Below, piece by piece: positions 1-10,768 of a stretch of DNA of 64,000 bases (its first letter is position 1; every line of letters begins with the position of its first letter). The stretch spans positions 23,144,310 through 23,208,309 of the forward strand of contig CM075857.1 in assembly GCA_037975125.1 (NCBI GenBank), in the 5' to 3' direction. Made by a program: the position numbers and the translations under genes. The notes beneath the pieces are model-generated. The model searched no databases, was not told where the DNA came from, and worked only from the letters and a program-made list of their open reading frames with translations. Origin of the DNA: Latrodectus hesperus (taxonomy: Eukaryota; Arthropoda; Arachnida; Araneae; Theridiidae).

Positions 1-622
1 TCAGAAGGCAGCACAGCAGACGATTGGTGTAAAATTTGCGGACATCTTAGAAGACTGCAGTTTTACAGACAAAAAGAGACTGACTTTGTGTTTCTTTGCG
101 ATTACTTGTATTATATTATTTACAACATTTTTTAGCACAATCTCCTCTCTCAGCATGACATATTAAGCACTGCCATCTAGTGGCCACTCATTTTTTTAAG
201 TAATATTACAGCTTGATGTTAACACAAGGTTCTTCTTTAAATACCTAAACTTAATGAAAATTCTTATAACTAAAATAAAAGTATTTATAGATAAAGAACA
301 TAACATAAGAGCTGTGAAATTTTTGTTTTATAATGCATATAACTTTCCTTCATTTTTTAATGAATTCCTAAAATTTGCTACAGCATGTTAAATTCAATGT
401 TAATCAGAAATATTGTTTGATATTTTTTTAATATTATAAATTTACATTTTCAAAATAAAGTTAAAATAATAACAATAATAATTTTAAAGGCAAATGAAAT
501 ATAATTTTGAATTCAATTACTTCAAACGAAAAAGAAAAGTAAAAAAGATACAAAATACACCTTTATAATATAGATATGCATTTATCAGATTTAAAAGTTG
601 AACCAAATAAATGAATACATAC
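1..622 (-). other. PTPA intron, left part (exon 5 not in window)
   Basis: This stretch lies downstream (minus strand) of the last visible PTPA exon. PTPA exon 4 ends in phase 1 after ...DYGTG, and I find no continuation resembling the expected HEAAF segment before base 1, so the intron runs off the window edge. Bases 1-60 are less AT-rich than their surroundings but give no PTPA-like reading frame. A short CATCTAGTGGCC-type motif near 173-184 resembles motifs common in arthropod repeats. Nothing else is recognised. Confidence 0.6.
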
Positions 623-2738
623 CAGTGCCATAATCTATCCTGGTTGAGTTGCCAACACTTTCAGTTAGGTATACAGAAAGCTCTACAATACTGGGGTACA
701 ATTCTTCTGGTAAGATATCCTTCAACAATGCCTCAGCTTCCTAATAATAAATCAACATTACAATATTTACTTGTAATATTAATTATAATATATGAAACAA
801 TATTGTAAAAACTAATCTTATTTTTAAGAAAAAGATTAATTTACTTATATGATATTCTTTACATGAGAAATTTATATTTATTACAATCAAATCATTAGAA
901 TTTATATTCATTCTGAAAGCATAATTAATAGGGTTTGAAATTTTTAATGAAATTATTTTTATACAATTTAAATATTTCTTTCATAAAAATATAATAAATT
1001 TATATTTTTCTAAAACTTCACGAAATAGACATTCAAGGTTATAATAGCTGCAAATGGACGAACCAATCACATTGCAGAAAAAATTACAAAATATTTTATG
1101 GGTTTTAAAAAAATAGTTAGTTAGAAAAAAATTTGAAAAAATTAAAAATTTAATAAAGCAAATATATCTTTTAATGATTTTTTACATTATTATAGAGGGG
1201 TAAATCACTATGTGATGAAGATAAAAAGAAAATTTTCTGGTAACAAATTAAAAGTACAATAAATAGTGACCAATAAAGACAATTATTTTCAATTAGTCTT
1301 TACTTTCATTTTTATGAAGAAATTATTTCAGAAATAAATTTTAAATGCTTACTACCTATTCTTATCAAGATTGAGCTGATAATTATACATACAATAGATT
1401 ATTTTAATTTAATAATGTCTCAAAAAATTATTTCATTTAAACTAGATTAAATTATTTACAAAACCGTTAATCATCATTAATGAACCACCCTTTCATAATA
1501 GATTTCTAAAGGAAGCACTCACAATATCCTTTCAAAGATTAAATATATTTTTATTTTGATATATATTATTTTTAAAGGATATCCCATAGGAAAATTTAGA
1601 AAAACATAAGTAAATTTCAAACAAATATATCTTTTGTGAAAAAAGAAATAATAGGTTTTAAATTTTTTGATTTCATAAAAAGTTAATTAAACTTCTAAAA
1701 GGAAAAATATATTTATGTATATCTGCAAAAATATTTTCTTCTAATATATGTGCACTAACAACACATTTTGTTTTGGCAAATGTTTCATTTTAAACTAAGC
1801 ACAATACTTATTCTCATAATGTTTTGTTTGTGATTTAATTTTAAAATAGTGAACATATTTTTCTTAGTGCAAGCAAATGTGGACAAATTAATAAAATTTT
1901 ATTTCTAAATAAATATCCTTCTGAAAAAATTATCATGCATTTTTTTTAATTCCCAAAAATATGAAAATAATTAAACATATTAAAATATATTATAATAGTA
2001 ATTCATGTTTAACCTTATAACATTAGTTTAATAATAATTGTGATTATAAAATCGTATAATCTTTTATATAAGAGAAATTTTAAATTTAATGAAAAATAAT
2101 TTGTTGAATCTATATAAACTTTTTTATAAATTTTCTATAAAATATCATCTATCTTGAGCTTATTTAATTAAAAAACTTTATAATATAATGAAAAAATTTT
2201 ACTTCATATGAATTAGGATGAATAAAACAAAGATAAAACTTAAAAATAATAATTATTCATAAAAATTAAATAAATAAATGAAGATTTCATGTCACCATTA
2301 ATTTCATTGCACCAAGTAAAATTATTTTACAATATTAAAATATAAATTACAAATAAAAGAGATGAAACGTGAAGAAATAAATATATAACTTGAAATATAT
2401 AACACCTAAACAGGCATTCATAACTTCCTAAAATTAGTTCTAAGAAAAAATATAAAATTCAAATTTTAAATTATGTAAAAAGGCTGAAAGATACAAAAAG
2501 AGAAGTTTACTTTTTAAAAAAGCAAAATATCAAAAAAGGTATACATTGTATCAATCCCATTTTTATAAATAAATTTTATGCAGAAAATTGAAAGATTAAA
2601 ATACATTAAATAAACCCTTTAAATAAATTAAATTTCAGGTAATTGAATATAATAAAATATCTTGAAATATCAAATAAGTTAAAACAAGATATATATGTTA
2701 TTTATTTAAATGAAATGCATGCTCTTGGTTCCTTCAGA

Positions 2739-2829
<91 letters not shown>

Positions 2830-5800
2830 CTTTACCTGTTTTAGCTTTGCATAAAAATCTCGAAAGGCTTTATTCCCAAATCGTTGAGGTTGTTCAATAG
2901 GAGGTATTTCCTCAATCCACTTATCAAGTGTCTCCAGCAACTGGAGTGTTTTTATGACTGCCTAAATTCAGAAACAGCATTTTAATAATTTAAATTAACT
3001 ATAATGAAAATTATTAAAATCTTTATTCAGATGAAAATTAAAATAATTATAAAATGAAATTACAAATCTGACATTTTATTTTATCATTAGTTTTAGCATA
3101 CTCCATAGAATCTATTCCAGAATTTGCAAAATGCTTACCTTTTATACCAAGACAAAGTATTGTGAAAGCATAAATACAAAAGCAGACTTGTAATTACATT
3201 TTATTAATTTAAAAAGAAAAAAATTTCTATATCATTTAAAGCATTTTTTTTTAAAATGCAAAATTTTGTTGTTATTCTTTTTAAACTATATGAACTAGAG
3301 TTGTTATACAACTTTAAATGAAAAATAAACACAATGAACAATTAATATATTTAAAAGAAAAATAAACACAATGAACAATTAATATATTTAAAATAAAAAT
3401 AAATCCCACAATTCTTAAAAAAAATATTAAACTATGCCCATACTTAATGCATAACATAAAAATGCATGTTCTTCTTGCTACAAAAACTTTACACATATCA
3501 GAAAACACTCAATTTTACATATTACATAAAAACATAATTTTTTAATAGTTTCATTCACTTTTTATGTTTATAAATATTGCTATTTTAATCCAATACCATT
3601 AAAAAACTTGGTCTGAGAAACTTAAAATTTCATTCTGCAATATTTAAATGAAATCTTTTTCTTTAGTTAATCACTCGATGAATGTTTCTACAAGTCAATT
3701 TTTATTACAAAATTATAAAAATTACTAGGGAAAAAAATATAATAAAACTGATGACACCATTTCATTCAACATAAAAACTAATTAATTTATAATGGTATTT
3801 GTATTTCAATTTTTTTTTATATTAAATGAAGCAGTAACTCAGTTTTACTTGATGAAATTGAATAAAATTCTTTAAGAGAAAAAAATGGTAGTTTCAAATT
3901 AAAATCATGGGATTAAGATTAGGATAAATAACTTTCATATATACATATACACACAAGCATATGCATGCCCATTTCTATGAAGTCATAGCGACTGGTCAAA
4001 TAGATCTTAAAATAAAATATATTTCTAAATTTTTAAAATAATTTTTTCACCAAATTACTTTTTATAAATAAAGTACTATTAAAAAAAGTTAGTATGCATT
4101 TAATAAAAATATAAAAAATACAAAATAAAATACATACTTAAAAAGAATTTTTACTTTAATTTTATTGAGTTTATATAGACACTTATAATCACCTTATTTT
4201 TATTTTTTCAGACAATACAATTATTTTTTTTTCAAAATTACATTTTTAAAAACATATTTTTCTAATTTATGAAAGCATTTTGCCATTGCTTTTCTTGAAA
4301 GAAGAACTCAGTCACACATTATTCACTTACTAGTTTCACATACAATTGTTGCATTAATTCATTTTCTTTTTCTTAAATGTCTGTGTAAATTCTTTTTATT
4401 AATTCATTATATTATCAATAATTACATAATTTGATTCCTCTTCAAACAAATTACATTAAATTACACATTCAAAAATTCCTGGAGTGAAATTTTGTTTCTC
4501 TGTTTGCAGCAGGTCTCTCTGTAAGAGTTCACCCATAAGTAACTTATTTTCACTCAAATCGTCAGTTTCTTTGATTTTTCAATTACATTATTTCTTAGTT
4601 ATAATTTCTTTGCTAATTCAATTACTTTAATAAATCTTGAATGTTGAAATACTTTAGATAACATCTTTTCATTTACATTATTCCAAGCATTAACTAATAA
4701 AACCCGGTGGCTTAGTGGCAGTGTTTCACGGTCTCAAAGCATGGGTCTGAGGTTCAATCCTCGGGCTGGGAAAGGTCAACTCAGCCTTTCACCCCTTCAA
4801 TGGATTGATAAACTGAGTACCAAGCATGCTTGGGAACTAAACACTGGGGGTCTCACGTTTTACTGACCACCTAACTGTGATATATGCTTCGCACCCCAGG
4901 GCCCTCGGTCGTGAAAACATTTATGGGCACTATTTAGGCCTTATCCCACATGGGCTGTCATCCACAGAGTTTGTACAGTAGTAAGCATTAACTAATACAT
5001 ATATTGTGATTTGAATTTCAATTTTCTAAGGACTGATTCAAGGCCCAAAATCACTCTTTGCTACAGTACCTTATGACAGAGTGCCCAAAAACTATACATT
5101 ATACAGTGATTCATGGGTTGAAAAATGAAAGTTCATGGTCAAATGGCATCTTTAATTTGTGGCTTATGGAAGAAGCTGAGCAATGATAAAAATCCTCAAC
5201 AAATGGCAACCCTATTTCCAGATTGAAGAATTTCTTTAATTGGGAAAATATTTCTTTCCTATTAATATTAAGAATACATTTGAAAATGGAAAGATAGTCC
5301 AATGGCAGTAAAGTTTACAACAGAAGAAATTAAATAATGAAAGCTTAATTTAAAATTAAACTTTTAGAAGAAGTCAATAAAAATTCAAGGACTTTAGGAT
5401 TTACAACAAAATTCAAGGACTTTAAGACATACATTGCAAGAAGATTTTTTAAGAATGAATTCCAGGAATATTAGGGCAATTTCAACCCCTAACCACATAC
5501 ACAATAGAATTGAATTTTACAAATGTCGACTTATTAAATTCTTTAATTTAATTTATTTAGTTTGAATGCTGATGAAAAATTATGTAGAACACATTCCAAA
5601 TTTAGTAGTTGACAGCAAAATTTTAATTACTAATTCAAAATCTTATTCCGTAGTTCAAATAATTTTCATGTGAAAGATGTTAAAGATCATCCAAAAAGAA
5701 CATTAATTACAGTGTTATTTTTAAATCATCAATTGTTATTTTTAAATGTTCAACAGTAAAGTTTGCTTTATTTGTTTCTCTATAATTATTTTTTGCTCAC

Positions 5801-7867
5801 TATAGTTAGTGTGACTGGCAATTGAAAGTTTAAGTGGGTTCTGTAAAACACTAAAAACATCCTTGTCCAAAATAAGAATTGAAACAAACAAATTTTAATA
5901 AAAGACAACTATTTAGATTCTTCTTCTGCCATAAAGTGTACAGTGAATTGAATATAAAAAAATAAAAATAGTTTCATAAATTATATATATCATGAAATCA
6001 TAAATATAAACAAATCAGTATACATACTTCTGATGTAGCTTGAACATCTGATATTTTTTTACCTTTGACTGCTTCATTCATGGCCAATACAAAACCAATA
6101 TATTCATGATATGCCTTTAAAATAAGAAAAAGAAAAGATATAGAATGCATAGACATTATTTCTTTATAATATTAAAAACATTATTCAAAAGAAATCTTAT
6201 TACATTTCCTAAATTTTGAGCAAATATGATGCATTTCCATCATTACTAAATAAAAAATTTGTAAAATTTACGAATTTTTTATCATAATCATAATTTACTG
6301 AAATCATAATATAGCTAAGATCTAATATATTTTGTTTTTAATTTCAAAAATACATCTTATTGTCTGAAAAAAAATGAATTTGTAAAAATATATTTTATGT
6401 TTTTCCTATATTTTTTTCAAACCATTCAGAAGGAAATTAATAATCCATCAAATATTTTATTTACAGCTTATCTCAGAGAAACAATTATTAATTTTTAAAT
6501 AGATTTTTTAACTGTAAATAAACATAAATTTTAAAAATGTTTCATTCTTCATTACCTTTAAAATTATTTGATAGTAGCATTTAAAAACAAAATTGTTTAT
6601 TTACTTTTAAGTGATTGACTTAAGCATTTCTTATTAAAGTGTTATAAGCAAAAATATATCAAAAATAGTTAATATGTACATTCATTTTTTTACAAACAAA
6701 AATAAAAATACAAAATCAATGTACATTATTCATATAATTCTTCTTTGCTTCAAAATAGCTATAAAATATTTTTATAGTTTGATATCACTTCATAAAAATA
6801 ACTATTATTTCTAAAATAAGAAAATGTCAAAATAAAAAAGAATGATATATAAATAGCTAAATTTTCATAAAAACTGTTTTAAATAACTATAAAGAACTGT
6901 TTTTAGTAAAATAATGATACATTTTAAATGACAGACAGGAACCACTGAAGGAAAATATTAAAATATCAATGATATAAACGTTACCCAGAATTAAACAATT
7001 TAAAAAAAATAAAATAAATATTAAAATGTAATGTAAATGTAAGTCACTTACTCACACATCACCAATGATGCTCACAAGACCAAAACTAGTGTGTCAAATT
7101 TTTCTTATCATATGTTAAAAAATACAAGTCATAATCAATCTGATGTGATTGTGATGTATTTATTTTAATCAACTAAAAACAATGAAAAGTTAAGTGGACC
7201 TCACCTTGTCTGGTAAATCAAATCTTAGTGCTAATTCTTCAGCAAGATTGTTTCAATAGAATAAATCAATGGAAATTTTCTTCTATATGTGTTGCTTTAT
7301 ATATAGACAAAGACATAAAGTTTAAAATAGATTACAAGCTACTCTGATCATCTAAATCCAAGTTGCACAAACAGTCACTAGGCAACAGAACGAATAATTT
7401 AACTCATTTTTCTTTGACTTATAACAAGTTAGTTAGGAATAACACAAAAAAGTAGATATAATCATTTATCTTATTAGTATGACTTTTAATACACTTCACA
7501 AAATAAGAAACAAATTTGTACTTTCTAAAAAAATACAAAATATAATTTAATGAATACTACAATGCAGCAGTTTGACATTTTAAAGGAAAACAAGCTGTAG
7601 TGATTCTCAACTGTGACAAATTGTGAATAATTATCTTAACTATTATGTTATACTTTATTATAATGTAATAATTAAGACTGTTCTTGTTAACTTTTCATAA
7701 CATAAAAATGTTAAATTTTTTCAACAATAAAAAGAAACTCATTTATTACAATTAATTAAATGAGAAAAGATAAAAAATAAATTTACCTCAGATTCTTCCC
7801 ATTTTTTCATATCAGACATGGAAGATACTCCTTTGGCAGGAGGTTGAAATTCTTTGAAATTCTCCAT
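623..7867 (-). CDS. PTPA: PTPA: serine/threonine-protein phosphatase 2A activator, 5' part (4 coding exons)
   Basis: PTPA (PPP2R4 family) is a peptidyl-prolyl-isomerase-like chaperone that activates the PP2A catalytic subunit in cytosol and nucleus. Coding exons on the minus strand are 7787-7867 (start ATG at 7867-7865), 6028-6114, 2836-2961 and 623-740; all junctions are GT/AG. They encode 137 residues plus one base. Family landmarks are visible: SDMKKWEESE, YHEYIGFVLAMNEAVKGKK, TLDKWIEEIPPIEQPQRFGN, KAFRDFYAKL and SVGNSTRIDYGTG, which match the conserved PTPA N-terminal half. The start is chosen because the 22 residues before YHEYIGF align with the end of the human N-terminal tail. A TTTAG just upstream (near 7876) could be an acceptor from a 5'UTR exon. 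The C-terminal half is outside the window. An (AT)n tract sits 10 bp beyond the exon-3 donor. Confidence 0.93.
741..2835 (-). other. PTPA intron 3
   Basis: AT-rich intron between exon 3 (2836-2961) and exon 4 (623-740), about 2.1 kb. Apart from the dinucleotide tract at its 5' (high-coordinate) end I see no coding potential or recognisable repeat. Confidence 0.8.
2742..2825. repeat. (AT)n microsatellite beside PTPA exon-3 donor
   Basis: About 41 uninterrupted AT dinucleotides. The tract ends only about 10 bp from the minus-strand splice donor of PTPA exon 3 (GT at 2835-2834), an unusually close position. The YIYIYI open frames over it are artefacts. Confidence 0.97.
3320..3393. repeat. 37-bp tandem duplication
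   Basis: Two adjacent copies of a 37-bp unit (3320-3356 and 3357-3393), each starting GAAAAATAAACACAATG and reading on to ATATATTTAAAA; they appear essentially identical. This looks like a recent slippage or unequal-exchange duplication. The minus-strand open frame over it is a by-product. Confidence 0.93.
4700..4982 (+). mobile_element. tRNA-derived SINE, family B, full copy with 15-bp TSD
   Basis: The copy is flanked by perfect 15-bp direct repeats AAGCATTAACTAATA (4685-4699 and 4983-4997), the mark of LINE-driven retroposition. The head resembles a tRNA: an A-box-like GTGGCTTAGTGGCAGTG near 4707 and a B-box-like GGTTCAATCC near 4752. The body includes ACTGAGTACCAAGCATGC and CTTGGGAACTAAACACT. 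It ends in GGGCTGTCATCC and GTTTGTACAG rather than poly(A). A second, older copy of the family sits at 51845-52080. The tRNA-like head is not a functional tRNA gene. The perfect TSD suggests recent insertion. Confidence 0.9.
5770..5870 (-). mobile_element. SINE family A, diverged tail fragment
   Basis: Diverged copy of the tail half of SINE family A. It shows TTTTTTGCTCAC, GACTGGCAATTGAAAGTTTAAG, GTGGGTTCTG and AACATCCTTGTCC in the order seen in the better copies at 38291 and 8556. No tRNA head is visible, so it is 5'-truncated or decayed. Confidence 0.6.
6115..7786 (-). other. PTPA intron 1 (between coding exons 1 and 2)
   Basis: About 1.7 kb, AT-rich. A short exon-like piece on the minus strand at about 7204-7245 reads AEELALRFDLPDK followed by a GTGAGG donor-like site, but it has no convincing acceptor and does not fit PTPA. 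No other feature is seen. Confidence 0.65.
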
Positions 7868-8521
7868 ACTTAAATCTAAATGCAATAATGAGAATTTTCA
7901 ACAATTCTTTTAGCTGAACAAACTACTATTGACAGAAAAAAAATCAATTTACATTTGAAAAGAATATTTGAAGAGAATTAAAAAGTTTATTTTAATTTTA
8001 AATAGCAAAGAAAATTGAAATCAATATTTCTGATTTTTTACTAGACTGTTCAAACAAATTAGAAAAGAGGCAAATAAAAAATGAAAAAAGCTAGGCAAAA
8101 TAAAGTACTAAAAGTGACAAATTATTGCACCTGAAGAGATTTTTTCACTTCATACTAAGTTTTTTACATATTTAAATATAAAATGCAGGTTAGTTACATG
8201 TATGGAATTTAAATGGAGTTTGAGTAGCCCTTGAATCTAAAGATAATACTATTTATATTTGAAATTTGGAAAGACATTTAAAGTTGTGGCTGAAAACAAA
8301 TGTAATATGTTTAAATTTCTCATTTTTTGCTTGAATTTTAAATAAATAATGTTGTAAAATTAATGAACTTTAAATAATTTAAAATTTGTTGTTTTATGTG
8401 AAGTTTAAAAATAACATTTTAGTCGTTATAGTCATTTATTTAAAAATTTAATAAGTGTGTCTGAAGACTGTTTACATCTGACCAATGATGATAATATTCA
8501 GTGAGTAAAAATTAAATGAGT
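7868..8521. other. Intergenic, upstream of PTPA coding start
   Basis: AT-rich DNA before the repeat cluster at 8.5-13.1 kb. A non-coding PTPA 5' exon could lie far upstream: a CAG/GTATTT junction on the minus strand at 13764/13763 is a candidate. The same bases also look like a pyrimidine-rich acceptor, so I do not call an exon. Confidence 0.5.
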
Positions 8522-8555
8522 ATTTTATGTATTTTGAAGAATTTTTAATTATAGG

Positions 8556-9104
8556 TTTTGGTTTGGTTTGTTTGTAGCTCAACAGTCATTTTTTGCACAC
8601 GAGGGCTAATTAGACCGGGACCTACGATTTAAAGTGGATTCCGAACCTCTACAGACATCCATGCCCAAGGTGGGGTCTTCTTCTTATTAGAGTTGGGTTT
8701 GTATGTCATTGGGCACATCTGCTTTTATCAGCATTTTGTACAATAAACTCCAAACCAAATGTTTCCTAGTTCCAGTTGCTCGGGTCACCACTTTATTAAT
8801 AAAGTCCGATAACCCTTTAATGGAGTCTAGGTATAACTCTTTAGTATGGATGATGCCTAAAGAAGTTAATCTAGGGAGGGCAAGAGCCTCGCATTCGTAA
8901 ATGATATGCTTGGCTGTTTCCTCTTGCATATGACATTTCCTGCAGATAGGGTCTTGCTGAAACAGACTCATTTTATGGAGGTGTTTTCTGAAACTGTAGT
9001 GCCCAGTTATGAAGCCTACGTGGTGGCTTTATAAAGGTAGAATTCAAACCCACGAACTGTTGAAGCGAAAGCATGAGCGCTAACCATTCAGCTGCCAGCT
9101 GGGC
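8556..9104 (-). mobile_element. Chimeric retroposon: tRNA head + LINE ORF segment + shared LINE/SINE tail
   Basis: A 549-bp insert flanked by perfect 13-bp repeats TTTTAATTATAGG (8543-8555 and 9105-9117). Read on the minus strand it starts with a tRNA-like head (A-box-like TGAATGGTTAGCGCTC near 9090-9075, B-box-like GTGGGTTTGAATTC near 9054-9041). It continues with about 340 bp of LINE reverse-transcriptase C-terminal coding sequence ending in TAA at 8689-8687. It finishes with a tail containing CACCTTGGGCATGGATG, GGTCCCGGTCTAATTAGCC, TGCAAAAAATGAC and ending in CAAACCAAAACC-like repeats. Ordinary family-A SINEs have the head joined directly to this tail. The single TSD around the whole indicates one retroposition event. 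Template switching during reverse transcription is my inference. Confidence 0.8.
8687..9028 (-). pseudogene. LINE reverse transcriptase C-terminal fragment (zinc-knuckle region)
   Basis: The frame reads HVGFITGHYSFRKHLHKMSL, then a cysteine/histidine cluster CRKCHMQEETAKHIIYEC, then ALALPRLTSLG, ending in TAA at 8689-8687. This layout (RNase H tail, then C-x2-C-x7-H-x4-C with ECxAL and RLxxLG) is characteristic of the C-terminus of ORF2 in Jockey/R1/I-type LINEs. No upstream RT or endonuclease is present, so it is a 114-codon remnant with no activity of its own. Its stop is followed immediately by the SINE-shared tail, which identifies this LINE lineage as the source of that tail. Confidence 0.75.
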
Positions 9105-9429
9105 TTTTAATTATAGGCTCATTGCAAACAGATCTAGGGGTGAGCCCAAACTTAGATGAACTAATTGTGTAGAGGAGGACTTTAAAGCGCTGAAAGTGAC
9201 AAAGTGGAGAACTGTCGCCTCCAGGAGAACACGAAGGAGGAGTGTCCTGAGGAAAGCCTTGGCCCACCCTGGGCTGTCATGCTGAAGAAGAAGATTTTAT
9301 GTATTAGAACATAAATAGCAAATTTGAATCAACTAAGTTAGCTAACTTATTATTAAATATAGTGCAGAATTGTCCAAAGTACAAAGAAATGTTTGGTTAT
9401 AAGAACTCATTGTAAGTGTAATATTACTA

Positions 9430-9939
9430 ATTATATTGCTACTTACATAAAACGAAATGGAAAGAGAGATCAGAGATATCAGAGCAAAATTTTATTTAAA
9501 AGACAACAAGTTATATAAAACCAAATAATTAAAATTACTGACTCCTGTGAAGCATGGTAGATGACAAAATCAGTAGTTAAGAACATTCCTTTATGGCTAT
9601 AACTTATGAGGCACACCTCAGCACAGAATCACAAACTCTGGATGTTTACCTGGGATATAGAATTCCATACAAGTTCTATGTATTGCCAAAAAGTGGTATA
9701 TCCCAGACCACCACTTTTATATGATGGCAGATTGGGAAAACTAGCAGACCAAAGTAGCAATTCAATATGATGGAAGATTTGAAGAAGAATCGGAGGGAAG
9801 GTGGATAAAGAACTCTTAAGCAATGCAAACCACATGTGGTTGTGTATTATCCTACTGGAATATAATTGATTGCAAGTGCTGAAGGTATGGAAGAACCACA
9901 GTTTCAAACAATTCAAAGATACAGCAGCAATACATAGTG
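9430..9939. other. Unclassified older sequence, left side, interrupted by LTR element
   Basis: Less AT-rich than the surrounding DNA and continuous with the sequence at 11502-12240 once the LTR element and one TSD copy are removed. Open frames on both strands (for example minus 9629-9916) are broken and I recognise no protein. It may be an old DNA transposon or retroposed sequence. Confidence 0.35.
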
Positions 9940-9944
9940 GAGGG

Positions 9945-10139
9945 TGTAATATCTGGTGACTGTTTGGCGATCAACAAACCACGCTTGGTGTGGTTTGATC
10001 TCTTTCGAGAGGTTGCCATATATTAGAACAGTTTCGGCCGAGCGAGGTCCGCGATAAATTGCAAGATTCTGGTAGGAGCAGAAGGCTCCGAGTTAGTTTG
10101 TGTTTTGTTTTTGCTGTCTCGGCCATTTGACACATCACA
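9945..10139 (+). repeat. 5' LTR (internally deleted)
   Basis: Starts TGTAATATCTGG and ends GACACATCACA. Compared with the 3' LTR it lacks about 59 bp after TTGTTTTTGCT, the part that carries the AATAAATAAA-like polyadenylation region. Several C/T and G/A differences separate the two copies. Confidence 0.9.
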
Positions 10140-10290
10140 ACAAGCTCCATTTTGAAAACCAGAGCTGAGAAGAACGAAAGGCTTACCTTAGATAATTCGA
10201 AGAAAGAATAAAACTGTCAACGGAATTTTAAAGTGATAGAAACAGAAGAAAATGTTCAAAAACGTGAAAAAGGAAGACTAGATAACAGTC

Positions 10291-10768
10291 TTGCTGGAAA
10301 TTGGGGAAGAACAGAGTAAAGAATTTACATCTTTTAAAACTCATCGAGGACAGTACCAATTCAAAGTAATGCCATTTGGATTAAGAAATGCTGCTGCAAC
10401 ATTTCGGAGAGTAATGAATTATGCACTAAAAGAATTTAAAGAATTTGCAAGAGCATACAATTATGACATTGCTATATTTTCACCAGATTTTGACACCCAT
10501 CTCCAAGATTTACATAAAGTTTTTACAAAACTGGAATCACTTGGTTTCACTGTTAATTGGAAAAAGTGTTCTTTTGCAAAACCACAAATAAAATATTTAG
10601 GACATATCATTGGATCAGGAAAACACAGACCTGACTCCGAAAAGATAAAAGCAATTGAAAAATTGAAGACACCAAAGACATCATCTTAGGAGCTTATTAG
10701 GATTATGCAACTATTATCAAAATTACATTCCTAATTATGCTGAAATCGCTTACCCCTTTTATTTGTGT
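10291..10768 (+). pseudogene. Ty3/gypsy reverse transcriptase fragment, catalytically dead
   Basis: The frame carries RT landmarks: FTSFKTHRGQYQF, VMPFGLRNAAATF, then AYNYDIAIFS, HLQDLHKVF and SFAKPQIKYLGHIIG. The catalytic YxDD box is replaced by YNYD, losing the first aspartate. After a stop at 10687-10689 the homologous connection region (SLLGLCNYYQNYIPNYAEIA) continues to about 10768 in another frame, so there is also a frameshift. Only palm/thumb segments survive, roughly 155 residues. It is a relic of the surrounding LTR element and is not expected to give a functional protein. Confidence 0.88.

Larger units (their letters stand above)
2962..6027 (-). other. PTPA intron 2
   Basis: About 3.1 kb of intron. 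It holds a 37-bp tandem duplication, a full SINE with a 15-bp target-site duplication (4700-4982) and a diverged SINE fragment (5770-5870), annotated separately. A short direct repeat (CAAGGACTTTA, twice) lies around 5385-5425. The remainder is AT-rich without visible features. Confidence 0.8.
8534..9293 (+). mobile_element. 5'-truncated LINE 3' end, split by a later insertion
   Basis: Twelve-base direct repeats ATTTTATGTATT (8522-8533 and 9294-9305) bracket this interval. The right part reads KALAHPGLSC then a stop, followed by GAAGAAGAAG directly against the right-hand repeat, as expected for a non-LTR retrotransposon 3' tail. A second element (8556-9104, own TSD) is inserted near its 5' end, so only about 8534-8555 and 9118-9293 belong to it. 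The LINE clade is not recognised. The 12-bp repeats are AT-rich, so chance is possible, but the tail abutting the repeat supports the call. Confidence 0.6.

Noticed and set aside
2643..2940. Open frames consisting mostly of YIYIYI
   Set aside because: Translation of the (AT)n microsatellite; only the PTPA exon inside the minus frame is real.
4702..4772. Functional tRNA gene
   Set aside because: A and B boxes are present but the sequence is the head of a 283-bp SINE with 15-bp TSD.
7204..7250. Additional PTPA exon (minus strand, AEELALRFDLPDK)
   Set aside because: Donor-like GTGAGG is present but no acceptor, and the residues do not belong in PTPA; exons 1 and 2 already join in phase.
9629..9916. 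95-codon minus-strand frame
   Set aside because: No recognisable domain and it lies in a sequence interrupted by the LTR element; treated as part of an unclassified old repeat.
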